This document shows positions 9,060-18,100 of a stretch of 64,000 bases of DNA, in pieces. Under the pieces are notes generated by a model. That model did not search any database. It saw only the letters and a program-made list of their open reading frames with translations, and was not told where the DNA came from. The stretch covers positions 60,336 through 124,335 of the forward strand of contig NZ_RWKH01000019.1 in assembly GCF_003984625.1 (NCBI RefSeq), read 5' to 3'. Made by a program: the position numbers and the translations under genes. Position 1 is the stretch's first letter. Every line of letters begins with the position of its first letter. Source of the DNA: Variovorax sp. DXTD-1 (GTDB lineage: Bacteria > Pseudomonadota > Gammaproteobacteria > Burkholderiales > Burkholderiaceae_C).

Positions 9060-9095
9060 GGGCTGGCGCTTGAAAAGGCTCCAGCTCTTTTTTTT
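9060..9095 (+). terminator. Terminator-like hairpin between rplT and pheS
   Basis: GGGCTGG (9060-9066) can pair with CCAGCTC (9081-9087, one G-U) around a 14-base loop, followed by eight T residues, 25 bases before the pheS ATG. A smaller hairpin CTGCC-TTCA-GGCAG lies at 9025-9038. No separate leader peptide is convincing. Partial termination would lower pheST relative to the ribosomal protein genes. Confidence 0.5.
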
Positions 9096-9120
9096 ATTTC
9101 CCCGCCTAATTTTTGCTGCT

Positions 9121-10197
9121 ATGAACGAGTTGGACTCCCTGGTCGACACCGCACGCGTTGCCTTCGCCGAGGCGAAAACGCCCGCCGAGCTCGAGAACGC
9201 CAAGGCGCAGTTCCTCGGCAAGTCGGGCCGCGTCACCGAGCTGATGAAGGGCATGGCCACGCTCAGCGTCGACGAGAAGAAGTCGCGCGGCGCCGCAATC
9301 AACGTGGCCAAGCAGGCCATCGAGTCGTTGCTCACCGAGCGGCGCCAACAGCTGGCCGACGAAGAGCTCTCGCTGCAGTTGCGCGCCGAGGCGCTCGATG
9401 TGAGCCTGCCCGGCCGCCGCCGCATTCCGGGCGGATTGCATCCGGTGAGCCGCACCCTGGAGCGCATCGAGGAGATCTTCTCGAGCATGGGTTTCGACGT
9501 GGCCGACGGCCCCGAAATCGAAAGCGACTGGCACAGTTTCACCTCGCTCAACAACCCGCCGAACCACCCGGCGCGTTCGATGCAGGACACCTTCTATGTC
9601 GACCTGAACGGCGACGACGGCATTCCCTACAACCTGCGTCCGCACACCAGCCCGATGCAGGTGCGCTATGCGCATCAGCACATCAAGAAGTACGTTGCCG
9701 AGTTTGCGGCCGCAGCCGCAGACACCACCGGCGTGGTCAAGGCTCCCGAGATCCGCGTGATTGCGCCGGGCCGCACCTACCGTGTCGACAGCGATGCCAC
9801 CCACTCGCCCATGTTCCACCAATGCGAAGGCCTGTGGCTTGGCGAGAACGTGAGCTTCAAGGACCTGAAGGTCGTCTTCACGGACTTCTGCCGTACCTTC
9901 TTCGAGAGCGACGACCTCGTGCTGCGCTTTCGGCCGAGCTTCTTCCCGTTCACCGAGCCCAGCGCCGAGATCGACATCCAGTTTGCGAGCGGCCCGCTGG
10001 CCGGCCGCTGGCTCGAAGTCGCGGGTTCGGGCCAGGTGCATCCGAACGTGGTGCGCAACATGGGGCTCGACCCCGAGCGCTACATCGGCTTTGCCTTTGG
10101 CATGGGGCCCGACCGGCTCACGATGCTGCGCTACGGCGTGAACGATTTGCGGCTGTTCTTCGACGGCGACTTGCGCTTTCTCTCGCAGTTCCAGTAA
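9121..10197 (+). CDS. pheS: Phenylalanyl-tRNA synthetase alpha subunit
   Basis: 358 residues. Catalytic class II subunit of the alpha2-beta2 enzyme that charges tRNA-Phe. N-terminal coiled coil, then [20 protein letters not shown], the active-site segments HNxxxSPM-type ([11 protein letters not shown]), [33 protein letters not shown] and the motif 3 region [17 protein letters not shown]. The frame extends upstream to 9022 through the terminator hairpin, but the ATG at 9121 gives the family N-terminus. Confidence 0.97.
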   Translation: MNELDSLVDTARVAFAEAKTPAELENAKAQFLGKSGRVTELMKGMATLSVDEKKSRGAAINVAKQAIESLLTERRQQLADEELSLQLRAEALDVSLPGRRRIPGGLHPVSRTLERIEEIFSSMGFDVADGPEIESDWHSFTSLNNPPNHPARSMQDTFYVDLNGDDGIPYNLRPHTSPMQVRYAHQHIKKYVAEFAAAAADTTGVVKAPEIRVIAPGRTYRVDSDATHSPMFHQCEGLWLGENVSFKDLKVVFTDFCRTFFESDDLVLRFRPSFFPFTEPSAEIDIQFASGPLAGRWLEVAGSGQVHPNVVRNMGLDPERYIGFAFGMGPDRLTMLRYGVNDLRLFFDGDLRFLSQFQ

Positions 10198-10237
10198 GCA
10201 CCCATTCATAGAAAAAACCGAATACGAGATCGAAGAG

Positions 10238-12679
10238 ATGCAATTCCCCGAATCCTGGCTGCGCGAGTTCTGCAATCCGCCCCTCGGCAGCGCCGAACTG
10301 GCCGAAACGCTCACCATGGGCGGCTTCGAGGTCGAAGAGCGCCGCCCCGTCGCGCCGCCCTTCAGCCGCATCGTGGTCGGCGAAATCAAGGAAGCCGTGC
10401 AGCACCCCAATGCCGACCGCCTGCGTGTGTGCCAGGTGGACGCGGGGCAGGGCGCCTTGCTCAACATCGTGTGCGGCGCACCCAATGCGCGTGTCGGCAT
10501 CAAGGTGCCTTGCGCGCTGGTCGGCGCCGAACTGCCGCCCGGTGAAGACGGCAAGCCCTTTCTCATCAAGCTCGGCAAGCTGCGCGGTGTCGAGAGCCAA
10601 GGCATGCTGTGCTCGGCGCGAGAGCTGAAGCTGAGCGAAGACCACGGCGGTCTGCTCGAGCTCGACGCCGATGCACCCATTGGCGCCGATGTGCGCGACG
10701 TGCTCAAGCTCGACGACGCGCTGCTCACCCTCAAGCTCACGCCCAACCTTGCCCACGGCCTGAGCGTCTACGGTGTCGCGCGCGAACTCGCAGCGCTCAC
10801 CGGCGCGCCGCTCAAGACGCCGGCCATCCAGTCCGTGGCCGCATCGTTTGCCGACGTGTTGCCGGTGAAGGTGGAAGCGCCCGAACTCTGCGGCCGTTTT
10901 TCGGGCCGCATTGTGCGCGGCGTGAACACCAAGGTCGCCACGCCGGCGTGGATGGTCGAGCGCCTAGCGCGCTGCGGCCAACGCAGCGTGACACCGCTGG
11001 TCGACATCTCGAACTACGTCATGTTCGAATACGGCCAGCCCAGCCACATCTTCGACCTCGACAAGATCCACGGCGGCCTCACGGTGCGCTGGGGCAAGGC
11101 GGGCGAACAGCTCAAGCTGCTGAACGGCAACACGATCAGCGTCGACGAAAAGGTCGGCGTGATTGCCGACAACGAGGCCGTCGAGTCGCTTGCCGGCATC
11201 ATGGGCGGCGACGCAACCTCGGTGTCCGACGACACCCGCAACATCTACGTCGAAGCCGCCTTCTGGTGGCCCGAAGCCGTTCAGGGCCGCTCGCGCCGCT
11301 TCAACTTTTCGACCGACGCGGGGCACCGCTACGAGCGCGGTGTCGACCCGAGCCGCACGGTCGAGATCATCGAGCGCATCACGCAGCTCATCATCGAGAT
11401 CTGCGGCGGCCAGGCCGGCGCCATGGACGACAAGATCCTGAACGTGCCCGAGGCCATGCCCGTCACGCTGCGCGTGGCACGCGCAGCGCGCGTCATCGGC
11501 ATGCCGCTCTCGCAGGCGCAATGCGCCGACGCGCTGCGCCGCCTCGGCTTTGCGCTCAGCGAAGGCGAGGGAACGTTGACCGTGACCCCGCCGCCACACC
11601 GCTTCGACCTGCTGATCGAGGAAGACTTGATCGAAGAGGTTGCGCGCCTCATCGGGTTCAACAACCTGCCGACCACCGCGCCGCTGGCGCCCATCACGGC
11701 GCGCGTGCGGCCTGAAGCCCGGCGCAGCCGTTTCGCGGTGCGCCGCAGCCTGGCGGCGCTCGGCTACCAGGAAACCATCAACTTCAGCTTTGTCGAGGCG
11801 CACTGGGAGCAGGACCTGGCGGGCAACGCCAATCCGGTAAAGCTGCTGAACCCCATTGCCAGCCAGATGAGCGTGATGCGCTCGTCCTTGATCGGCTCGC
11901 TGCTGCAGGTGCTCAAGTTCAATCTCGACCGCAAGGCGCCGCGCGTGCGCGTGTTCGAACTGGGCCGCGTGTTCATGCGCGACGACAGCGTGGCCACCAC
12001 CGACAGCACGGTGCGCGGCGTACACCAGCCGATGCGGGTGGCCGGCCTTGCCTGGGGCGATGCCGAAGAAGCACGCTGGGACGGCAAGCCGCACCGGGTC
12101 GACTTCTACGACGCCAAGGGCGATGTCGAAGCATTGCTCGCGCCGCTGGTGCCGAGCTTCGAGGCGGCCGAGCATCCGGCCCTGCACCCTGGCCGTTCCG
12201 CGCGCGTGCTGATCGACGGCAAGGCCATCGGCTTTGTCGGCGAACTGCATCCGCGCTGGCGCCAGAAGTGGGACTTTGCGCTGGCCCCGGTGGTTTTCGA
12301 GCTTGACCTCGATGCCGTTGCCGCGCGCCCCGTGCCCGTGGCAAAGCCTGTGCCCAAGCACCAGGCCGTCGAGCGCGACATCGCCGTGGTGGCGGCCGAG
12401 GCCGTCACGCACAATGCGTTGATGCAGACCATCCATTCGGCTGCGGCGGCACAGGGGCTGCTGCGGGACGCCACGCTGTTCGACATCTATCGCCCGCAAC
12501 CCGCGCGCGACGGTGCCGTGCCGGCATCGGGCGGCTTGGCGCAAGGGGAGAAGAGCATGGCGGTGCGCCTGAGCTTCCAGGACGACAGCGCCACGCTGAC
12601 GGACGAGCAGGTGGAGCCGGCCGTGCGCGGCATCGTCGAACAATTGAGCGCCAAGCTCGGCGCACGCCTGAGGGGTTGA
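10238..12679 (+). CDS. pheT: Phenylalanyl-tRNA synthetase beta subunit
   Basis: 813 residues (E. coli 795). Seen in order: an N-terminal tRNA-binding EMAP-like domain (residues 40-150, with HPNADRLRVCQVDAG and GAPNARVG), the B3/B4 editing domain (around DISNYVMFEYGQPSHIFDLDK, residues 265-290), B5 domain, catalytic-like core (NFSFVEAHWEQDL), and the C-terminal FDX-ACB anticodon-binding domain (PKHQAVERDIAVV, about 705-813). It follows pheS by 40 bases. Its stop TGA (12677-12679) shares one base with the next start codon. Confidence 0.97.
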   Translation: MQFPESWLREFCNPPLGSAELAETLTMGGFEVEERRPVAPPFSRIVVGEIKEAVQHPNADRLRVCQVDAGQGALLNIVCGAPNARVGIKVPCALVGAELPPGEDGKPFLIKLGKLRGVESQGMLCSARELKLSEDHGGLLELDADAPIGADVRDVLKLDDALLTLKLTPNLAHGLSVYGVARELAALTGAPLKTPAIQSVAASFADVLPVKVEAPELCGRFSGRIVRGVNTKVATPAWMVERLARCGQRSVTPLVDISNYVMFEYGQPSHIFDLDKIHGGLTVRWGKAGEQLKLLNGNTISVDEKVGVIADNEAVESLAGIMGGDATSVSDDTRNIYVEAAFWWPEAVQGRSRRFNFSTDAGHRYERGVDPSRTVEIIERITQLIIEICGGQAGAMDDKILNVPEAMPVTLRVARAARVIGMPLSQAQCADALRRLGFALSEGEGTLTVTPPPHRFDLLIEEDLIEEVARLIGFNNLPTTAPLAPITARVRPEARRSRFAVRRSLAALGYQETINFSFVEAHWEQDLAGNANPVKLLNPIASQMSVMRSSLIGSLLQVLKFNLDRKAPRVRVFELGRVFMRDDSVATTDSTVRGVHQPMRVAGLAWGDAEEARWDGKPHRVDFYDAKGDVEALLAPLVPSFEAAEHPALHPGRSARVLIDGKAIGFVGELHPRWRQKWDFALAPVVFELDLDAVAARPVPVAKPVPKHQAVERDIAVVAAEAVTHNALMQTIHSAAAAQGLLRDATLFDIYRPQPARDGAVPASGGLAQGEKSMAVRLSFQDDSATLTDEQVEPAVRGIVEQLSAKLGARLRG

Positions 12680-13056
12680 TGAGAATGAACGCTGCGGAAT
12701 TCACGCTCGAAGCCCTCGAAACACCCGCACTCACGAAGGCGCACCTGGCCGACCTGCTGTTCGAGCAGATCGGCCTGAACAAGCGCGAATCCAAGGACAT
12801 GGTCGAGGCGTTTTTCGACCTCATCGCCAACAGCCTGATCGAAGGCACGGACGTGAAGATCTCCGGCTTCGGCAACTTCCAGATCCGCGTGAAGGCGCCT
12901 CGGCCGGGCCGCAACCCGCGCACCGGCGAAGCCATTCCGATCGGCGAGCGTCGCGTGGCCACCTTCCACGCAAGCGCCAAGTTGAAGGAACAGATTCACG
13001 GAAGCATCGAGCAGAGCGGCACTTCCGAAGTCGAGTGGAGCCTGGGCGCCGAATAG
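12679..13056 (+). CDS. ihfA: Integration host factor alpha subunit
   Basis: 125 residues from the ATG at 12679, which overlaps the pheT stop (TGATG), with AGGGG just upstream; an ATG at 12685 is an alternative. IHF bends DNA as a heterodimer with IhfB in recombination, replication and sigma-54 promoters. Seen: LTKAHLADLLFEQIGLNKRESKDMVE, then KISGFGNFQIRVKAPRPGRNP with the DNA-intercalating Pro in the beta arm, and VATFHASAKLKEQI. It has a longer tail than E. coli IhfA. The pheT-ihfA linkage is the standard arrangement. Confidence 0.95.
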   Translation: MRMNAAEFTLEALETPALTKAHLADLLFEQIGLNKRESKDMVEAFFDLIANSLIEGTDVKISGFGNFQIRVKAPRPGRNPRTGEAIPIGERRVATFHASAKLKEQIHGSIEQSGTSEVEWSLGAE

Positions 13057-13120
13057 TGCTTGGTGCTGCGCGGGTGCGTAGAGTAATCTCTAAGATTTCC
13101 CGCGCACGGTCTTGATTTCA

Positions 13121-13591
13121 ATGGAAATAATGGAGAAAGCGCTCCCGCCCATTCCCGTCAAACGCTACTTCACCATTGGTGAGGTAGGCGAACTTTGCGG
13201 CGTCAAGCCGCACGTGCTGCGCTACTGGGAGCAGGAGTTCACGCAACTGCGCCCCATGAAGCGGCGCGGCAACCGGCGCTACTACCAGCACCATGAGGTG
13301 CTCATGATCCGCCGCATCCGCGATCTGCTCTACGACCAAGGCTTCACCATCAGCGGTGCGCGCAACAAGCTGCAAGAGCTGGTGCAAGGCGAGCGCGACC
13401 GCCGCAAGGCAGGCATGGTGCCGCTCGAGGGCATGGAGGCCGTCGAGATCGATCAGGAAGAGTTCGATGCGGCCGTTCACGAGGACGAACCCGCATCCGA
13501 AAGCGCCACTCGCACGGTTGATCCGTCGCAGTTGCTGCACCTGCGACGCGAACTCTTTGAAATTCGTGAGCTGCTGACCCTCGGACGGTGA
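13121..13591 (+). CDS. MerR-family transcriptional regulator downstream of ihfA
   Basis: About 156 residues. N-terminal winged helix: KRYFTIGEVGELCGVKPHVLRYWEQEF, then MKRRGNRRYYQHHEVLMIRRIRDLLYDQGFTI. Then a coiled-coil linker and a short acidic C-terminus with no Cys-based metal site, so not a metal sensor. This MerR protein following ihfA is a conserved neighbourhood in many Proteobacteria, where its target is unknown. Start ambiguous: TTG 13112, ATG 13121 or ATG 13130, none with a good ribosome-binding site; 13121 chosen. Confidence 0.85.
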   Translation: MEIMEKALPPIPVKRYFTIGEVGELCGVKPHVLRYWEQEFTQLRPMKRRGNRRYYQHHEVLMIRRIRDLLYDQGFTISGARNKLQELVQGERDRRKAGMVPLEGMEAVEIDQEEFDAAVHEDEPASESATRTVDPSQLLHLRRELFEIRELLTLGR

Positions 13592-13602
13592 TTTCAGCCG
13601 GC

Positions 13603-13608
13603 TATAAT
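13603..13608 (+). promoter_or_regulatory. -10 box of the tRNA-Pro promoter
   Basis: A perfect TATAAT, ten bases before the first tRNA base, fits a dedicated promoter inside the merR-tRNA gap. A matching -35 is not obvious because the upstream bases are merR coding sequence. Confidence 0.6.
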
Positions 13609-13617
13609 CGAGAGCTT

Positions 13618-13694
13618 CGGTGTGTGGCGCAGCCTGGTAGCGCACTTGCATGGGGTGCAAGGGGTCGAAGGTTCGAATCCTTTCACACCGACCA
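13618..13694 (+). tRNA. tRNA-Pro (anticodon GGG)
   Basis: 77 bases with encoded CCA. The acceptor stem CGGTGTG pairs with CACACCG; D arm GGCGCAGCCTGGTAGCGC; anticodon stem CTTGC/GCAAG with loop ATGGGGT gives anticodon GGG (reads CCC and CCU); T arm with GGTTCGAATCC. A strong terminator follows 11 bases later. It marks the left edge of the accessory region. Confidence 0.97.
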
Positions 13695-13704
13695 CGACAG
13701 TAAG

Positions 13705-13740
13705 AAAAAAGCCGGTTAGCGTTTGCTAACCGGCTTTTTT
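13705..13740. terminator. Strong intrinsic terminator after tRNA-Pro
   Basis: GCCGGTTAGC (13711-13720), loop GTTT, GCTAACCGGC (13725-13734), six T residues after and six A residues before. A ten-base perfect stem, usable in both directions. Confidence 0.93.
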
Positions 13741-13760
13741 CTTTGTGCGTTTTGGGGAGC

Positions 13761-14100
13761 TTATTGGGGAGCACTCAAGCCAAAGAAAAAGCCCGCGTGC
13801 GGCGGGCTATATCCAACTTGTCGGAGTTGGCACCTTCCTCCGTTGTCGGGGGAGCGCTTTGTCGGCGCAGCTGACCTCTTCGACCGGATCAAGGCCTGCA
13901 ATTTTTTTAGGTATGCGACCTCCGCGCGCAGTCGCTCGTTTTCTCCCGCAGGGTTTTCTCCGCATCGGGGGCGACCACGTTTGACGGCGCTGCAGAGCGT
14001 CGTTCCGGCTTCATTTTGGGGCGCTCTTCTTTCTCGTTCTGGAGAGTCTGCATGCGGCCTTGATCGAGATTGCGTTGCCAGACGACGACCTGGATGCGAT
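13761..14100 (-). pseudogene. Eroded IS3-family transposase OrfA (C-terminal part)
   Basis: Read on the minus strand, the segment before the stop at 13761-13763 encodes NERLRAEVAYLKKLQALIRSK followed by a basic Ala-Pro-Thr-Lys tail; this leucine-zipper pattern (ERLRAE-x-AYLKKL) is typical of the end of IS3-family OrfA. Further upstream (to about 14100) another frame gives VVWQRNLDQGRM and KPERR-like basic residues resembling the HTH-to-zipper linker. The two parts need a frame change near 13935, and no OrfB or terminal inverted repeats are seen. It is a dead remnant. Its position directly after a tRNA suggests past insertion activity. Confidence 0.6.
13786..13808 (-). terminator. Minus-strand terminator downstream of cysC
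   Basis: AGCCCGC/GCGGGCT stem (13790-13796 with 13802-13808) around GTGCG; on the minus strand it is followed by five U residues. It would end transcripts coming from cysC, though it lies inside the IS remnant and may derive from it. Confidence 0.6.
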
Positions 14101-14196
14101 GCGATCCTAGTAATTTTCAGGAATCACGGCCGACCCTTGTGTCTCATCATTTCACGATTTCGTGGCCGGTACTGGCACCTGCACTCAGTCGAGCGC

Positions 14197-14745
14197 CTAA
14201 CCGTAGCGAGTTCGAATAAACGTAAGCAGCTTGCCCGCGCACTCGGAAATGCCGCTGACTCCGGTATTCAAGACGACTTCAGGTTCCAATGGCGGCTCGT
14301 ACGGCGCGGATATACCGGTGAACTGGCCGATGCCCCCGCTCCTTGCCAGTCGATACAGGCCTTTGACGTCTCGACTCTCACAGATCTCAAGTGGACACTG
14401 GCAATAGACTTCAACGAAGTGTGGCGCGCCGATGATCCTCCTTGCCCACTGACGGTCATCGCGGGTGGGCGAAATCAATGCCACGATCGCAATTTGGCCG
14501 GACTCGAGAATGAGCTTGGCGAGTTCTGCGACCCGCCGGACATTTTCTCTGCGATCTTGCGGCTCAAAGCCGAGATCGCTACACAGGCCTGATCGGACCC
14601 TGTCTCCATCCAGCACGACGGACGGCTTGCCGGAGGTCAAGAGGCGCGCTCTCAATTCGTGTGCCAGCGTCGACTTTCCCGCTCCCGAAAGGCCTGTAAG
14701 CCACACGACAAATGAGCCTGAAGTCTCGGCACCTTGTGATTTCAT
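14197..14745 (-). CDS. cysC: Adenylylsulfate (APS) kinase
   Basis: 182 residues, the full size of a stand-alone APS kinase. It phosphorylates APS at the 3' position to give PAPS. P-loop GLSGAGKST (residues 18-26); DGDRVRSGLCSDLGF with the substrate-binding Asp-Gly-Asp; RRENVRRVAEL; LISPTRDDR; and the lid FTGISAPYEPP. There are no ATP sulfurylase genes next to it, so it is not part of a cysDNC cluster. Many Burkholderiales reduce APS directly and do not need PAPS for assimilation, so a lone cysC close to a sulfotransferase gene (28.1 kb) points to PAPS as sulfuryl donor. That link is inference. Confidence 0.93.
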   Translation of the reverse strand: MKSQGAETSGSFVVWLTGLSGAGKSTLAHELRARLLTSGKPSVVLDGDRVRSGLCSDLGFEPQDRRENVRRVAELAKLILESGQIAIVALISPTRDDRQWARRIIGAPHFVEVYCQCPLEICESRDVKGLYRLARSGGIGQFTGISAPYEPPLEPEVVLNTGVSGISECAGKLLTFIRTRYG

Positions 14746-15023
14746 ACGAAATAGGTAGTAACAAACTTGTCCGACGCAGGTTTGATTGTGAATCGAATGT
14801 GCTCAACAGATGGAGCCGACTCCGTTTGAGCCCGTCGTCGGCTCCAGTCGCAAGCGGCGACCTGCCAGTTTTGGCTCGACGGTTGCTTGCAAAACGTTAA
14901 CTAATAACTAAAGACTTCGACATATTTAACAAAATTCACCAAAGATCGATGGCCGGGGGGGGAGACAGTGATCGTTACAACCCGTACCATTTGTAAATAT
15001 ACGGGACTTAGGAGGCTTGCGCG

Positions 15024-15128
15024 ATGGCTTACGGAATGGATGTTAACCACCAGGCTGAGACGCTGAGCGCGACGCCCTGGCGCCTGGCTTTCACGTATTT
15101 GAGCGAGTGCGAAAGGACGGGCGCATGA
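15024..15128 (+). CDS. Small upstream ORF translationally coupled to the giant autotransporter
   Basis: 34 codons starting ATG at 15024 with a perfect AGGAGG eight bases upstream (15010-15015), starting MAYGMDVNHQAETL and ending CERTGA. The stop TGA (15126-15128) overlaps the autotransporter ATG (15125-15127) as ATGA. It has no signal peptide or membrane segment. It has the best ribosome-binding site in the neighbourhood, so ribosomes probably load here and re-initiate on the autotransporter gene; whether the peptide itself does anything is unknown. No homology recognised. Confidence 0.55.
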   Translation: MAYGMDVNHQAETLSATPWRLAFTYLSECERTGA

Positions 15129-18100
15129 ACCGCATTTTTCGCATCATCTGGTCTCGGGCATTGCAATCGTGGGTCGTGGCATCCGAGCGGGCGAGCGGCC
15201 GCGGCAAGGAGGGGGGGCGTGTTGATCGCCGAATTGCCATAGGTCGGCTCGCGCCCGGTGCCGTCGGCGTCCTCCGCCCAATCCCGCCTGGGCCGTTGCG
15301 GCCGGTCATGCTGGCGGCCTTGATGGCGCTGCCTGCGTTCGCGAGCGCCGCCGACCGGTACTGGGACGTGAATGGCACGGGTGTCGGCGCCGGCGGGACT
15401 GGCACCTGGGATGCCACCAGCTCGGTCTGGAGCCCGAACAACGACGGCGTCAGCGGTCCCTACAGCGCCTGGAACAATGCCGCGCTGGATGACGCCATCT
15501 TCGGCACCACTCCCGGCACTGTCACGCTGGCCCAGCCGATCACCGTCCATAGCCTCAACTTCGTGAACATGAACGGCTGGGTACTCACCGGGAGCAGCCT
15601 GGCCCTGGGTGGCGTGAATCCCACGATCACCAACGCCGGCACCGTCACGATCAGTTCGGTGATCAACAGCGCCAGCGGGCTGATAAAGGCCGGCGCTGGC
15701 GCGCTGACACTCGATGGGAGCAACAGTTTCGGCAGCGGTATCGCCATCAACGGCGGCTCACTGACGTTGAATGCGGCCAACAGCTTCACCGGGGCCATCA
15801 ATGCCACCGGAGGTGGCCTTGCCATCGGCACGGTCGGCGACGCCGCGCTGGGCAGTCTCGGCAACCAGATCAATCTGGGCGGCGGGCAAACACTCTCCAC
15901 CAGCGGCACGATCTCGGCAAGCCGCACCGTCAATCTGGTGAGTGGCATGGGCAATATCCGCGGCAGCGGTCTCGGCAGTGTGTTCTATACCGGCGCCGGC
16001 GGCATGAACGTCGGCGATGGCATAGCGCTGACCAACAATGCCAACAACTATCAGGGACAAACCCAATTCACGACCTTGCCGGGTTGGGGGGGCGATTCCT
16101 ATTTCTTCAGTTCGATCGCGGACCTGGGCGTGGCGAGTGCGCTCGGCGCGCCCACCACCGTGGCCAACGGAACCATCCTGCTCGGGCCAGGTGGCGGCCA
16201 AGCCCTGGGGGCGTCGGCGCTTCATTACACCGGCACCGGGCACAGTTCCAACCGCAACTGGAATCTCCGCCCGGGCAACTATGCCGGTGGCGCCTACCTA
16301 CATAACAGCGGCAGCGGTAGGCTGACGTTGACTGGCGCCATTTCCGCCACGGGTGGCTCGCAACCCTTCGGGTTCAGCGCCAATTCGGCGGACATGGATC
16401 TGCTGGGCGTGATCAGCAGCAACTCCGGCCGCTCCGCCGTGTTCACTGCCGGCGGTGGGCGTACGATCCGGCTGGGCACCGCCAACACGTTTTCGGGCCA
16501 GGCGAATATCGGCGGCGCCGGCACAGTCGAGGCATCGCTGATCGCCAATGTTGGCGTTGCCGGATCCTTGGGAACCGGTTCGATTTTCATCAACGGTGGC
16601 AACCTCTCTTATCTCGGCGCCGGCGAGTCGACCAACAAGAACTGGACCGTCTCCAACGGCGCGCTCAACAGCAATGGCACGGGGGCACTGGCGCTGGGCG
16701 GGACGCTGGCCATCGGTGGCACCGCGACCCTCGGCGGCAGCTTTACCGGCGCGGACAACATCATCTCCGGCGTGATTTCCGGCGCGGGCAATTTGCGCAG
16801 TGCGGGCAATTCCACCTGGACATTGACCGGCGCCAATACCTATACCGGCAGCACCATCGTCAACAGCGGCGTACTGCGCGCGGGCACCGCCGGTGCATTC
16901 GGCGCTTCCACCGTCGCCCAGGTCAATGGCGGCACCCTGGATCTCAATGGTTTCAGTCGGACGTTCAGCACGCTGTCCGGCACCGGCGGCACCGTGAACC
17001 TGGGCAGCGCCACGCTGACCCTGGAAGCGCCTACCGGCACCACGGCAAGCTACGCCGGCACCATCGCCGGCAGCGGCGGCCTGACCAAGCTGGGCGCCAG
17101 CACCCAGACCCTGACCGGCGCCAACACCTATACCGGCGCCACCACCATTGGCGGCGGCACGCTCAGCCTGAATTTCAGCCCCGCCGGTGGTCCTGCCAGC
17201 AACATCATCGCCAGCGCCTCCACGCTCAACATGAGCGGCGGCACGCTCAACGTGATCGGCGCGGCGGGCGAGAGCAATACTCAGACCTTCAATGGTCTGA
17301 ACATTAGCGCCGGCAACAACATCATCGGCGCCACTTCCGGCAGCGGCGGCAGCACGACAGTGAACCTGGGCACCATCAGCCGCACTGGCGGGTTGATGAA
17401 CTTCAATCTGCCGACCAGCGGCAACATCACCACCGCCAGCACCGTGCTGGGCGGCTGGGCCACGGTCAACGGCACGGACTACGCCAAGGTGGTGGGCGGC
17501 AATATCACGGCCTTCACCGCTGCCGATTACACCAACAAGGACAACGCGGCGAACTGGCTCAACAACGAATTCATCACCGATGCCGCTGGTTTCTTCGGCA
17601 CTGTGAGCGGCAGCGTTCAGTTGGGTGGTTTGCGTTATACCCGGCCGGTGTCGACCACCGTAACCGTGAACCCGGGCCAGACCCTGGGCGTGGACGGCAC
17701 CATCATCGTGGCGCCCACGGTGCTGAACACCAACCAAGTGATCACCGGCGGCATACTGACCGGCGCCAATGGCGGCGCGCTAGGCATCCAGCAAAACAGC
17801 ACCGGCAACTTCACCATTGCTTCCCAGATCGTCGACAACGGCGTCGGAATGGGCTTCGTCAAAGCCGGCACGGGCCTGGTCACGCTGATCAATGCCGCCA
17901 ACAGTTACACCGGCGGCACTACCGTGGCGCAGGGCATATTGTCGGTAAACAACATCGGCAACGGTGGCGTGGCCAGCAGTATCGGCGCCTCGTCCGCAGC
18001 TTCATCCAACCTGCTGCTGGAAGGCAGCACCTTGCGCTACACCGGCGCCAGCACCAGCAGTGACCGCGGCTTCACCTTCGCCAAGTCCGGCGCGATCCTC

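Noticed and set aside
9022..9120. Phe-containing upstream extension of pheS as a second leader peptide
   Set aside because: The frame is in phase with pheS and continues into it without a stop, and its Phe codons arise from the U-run of the hairpin, so it cannot work as a separate attenuation leader.
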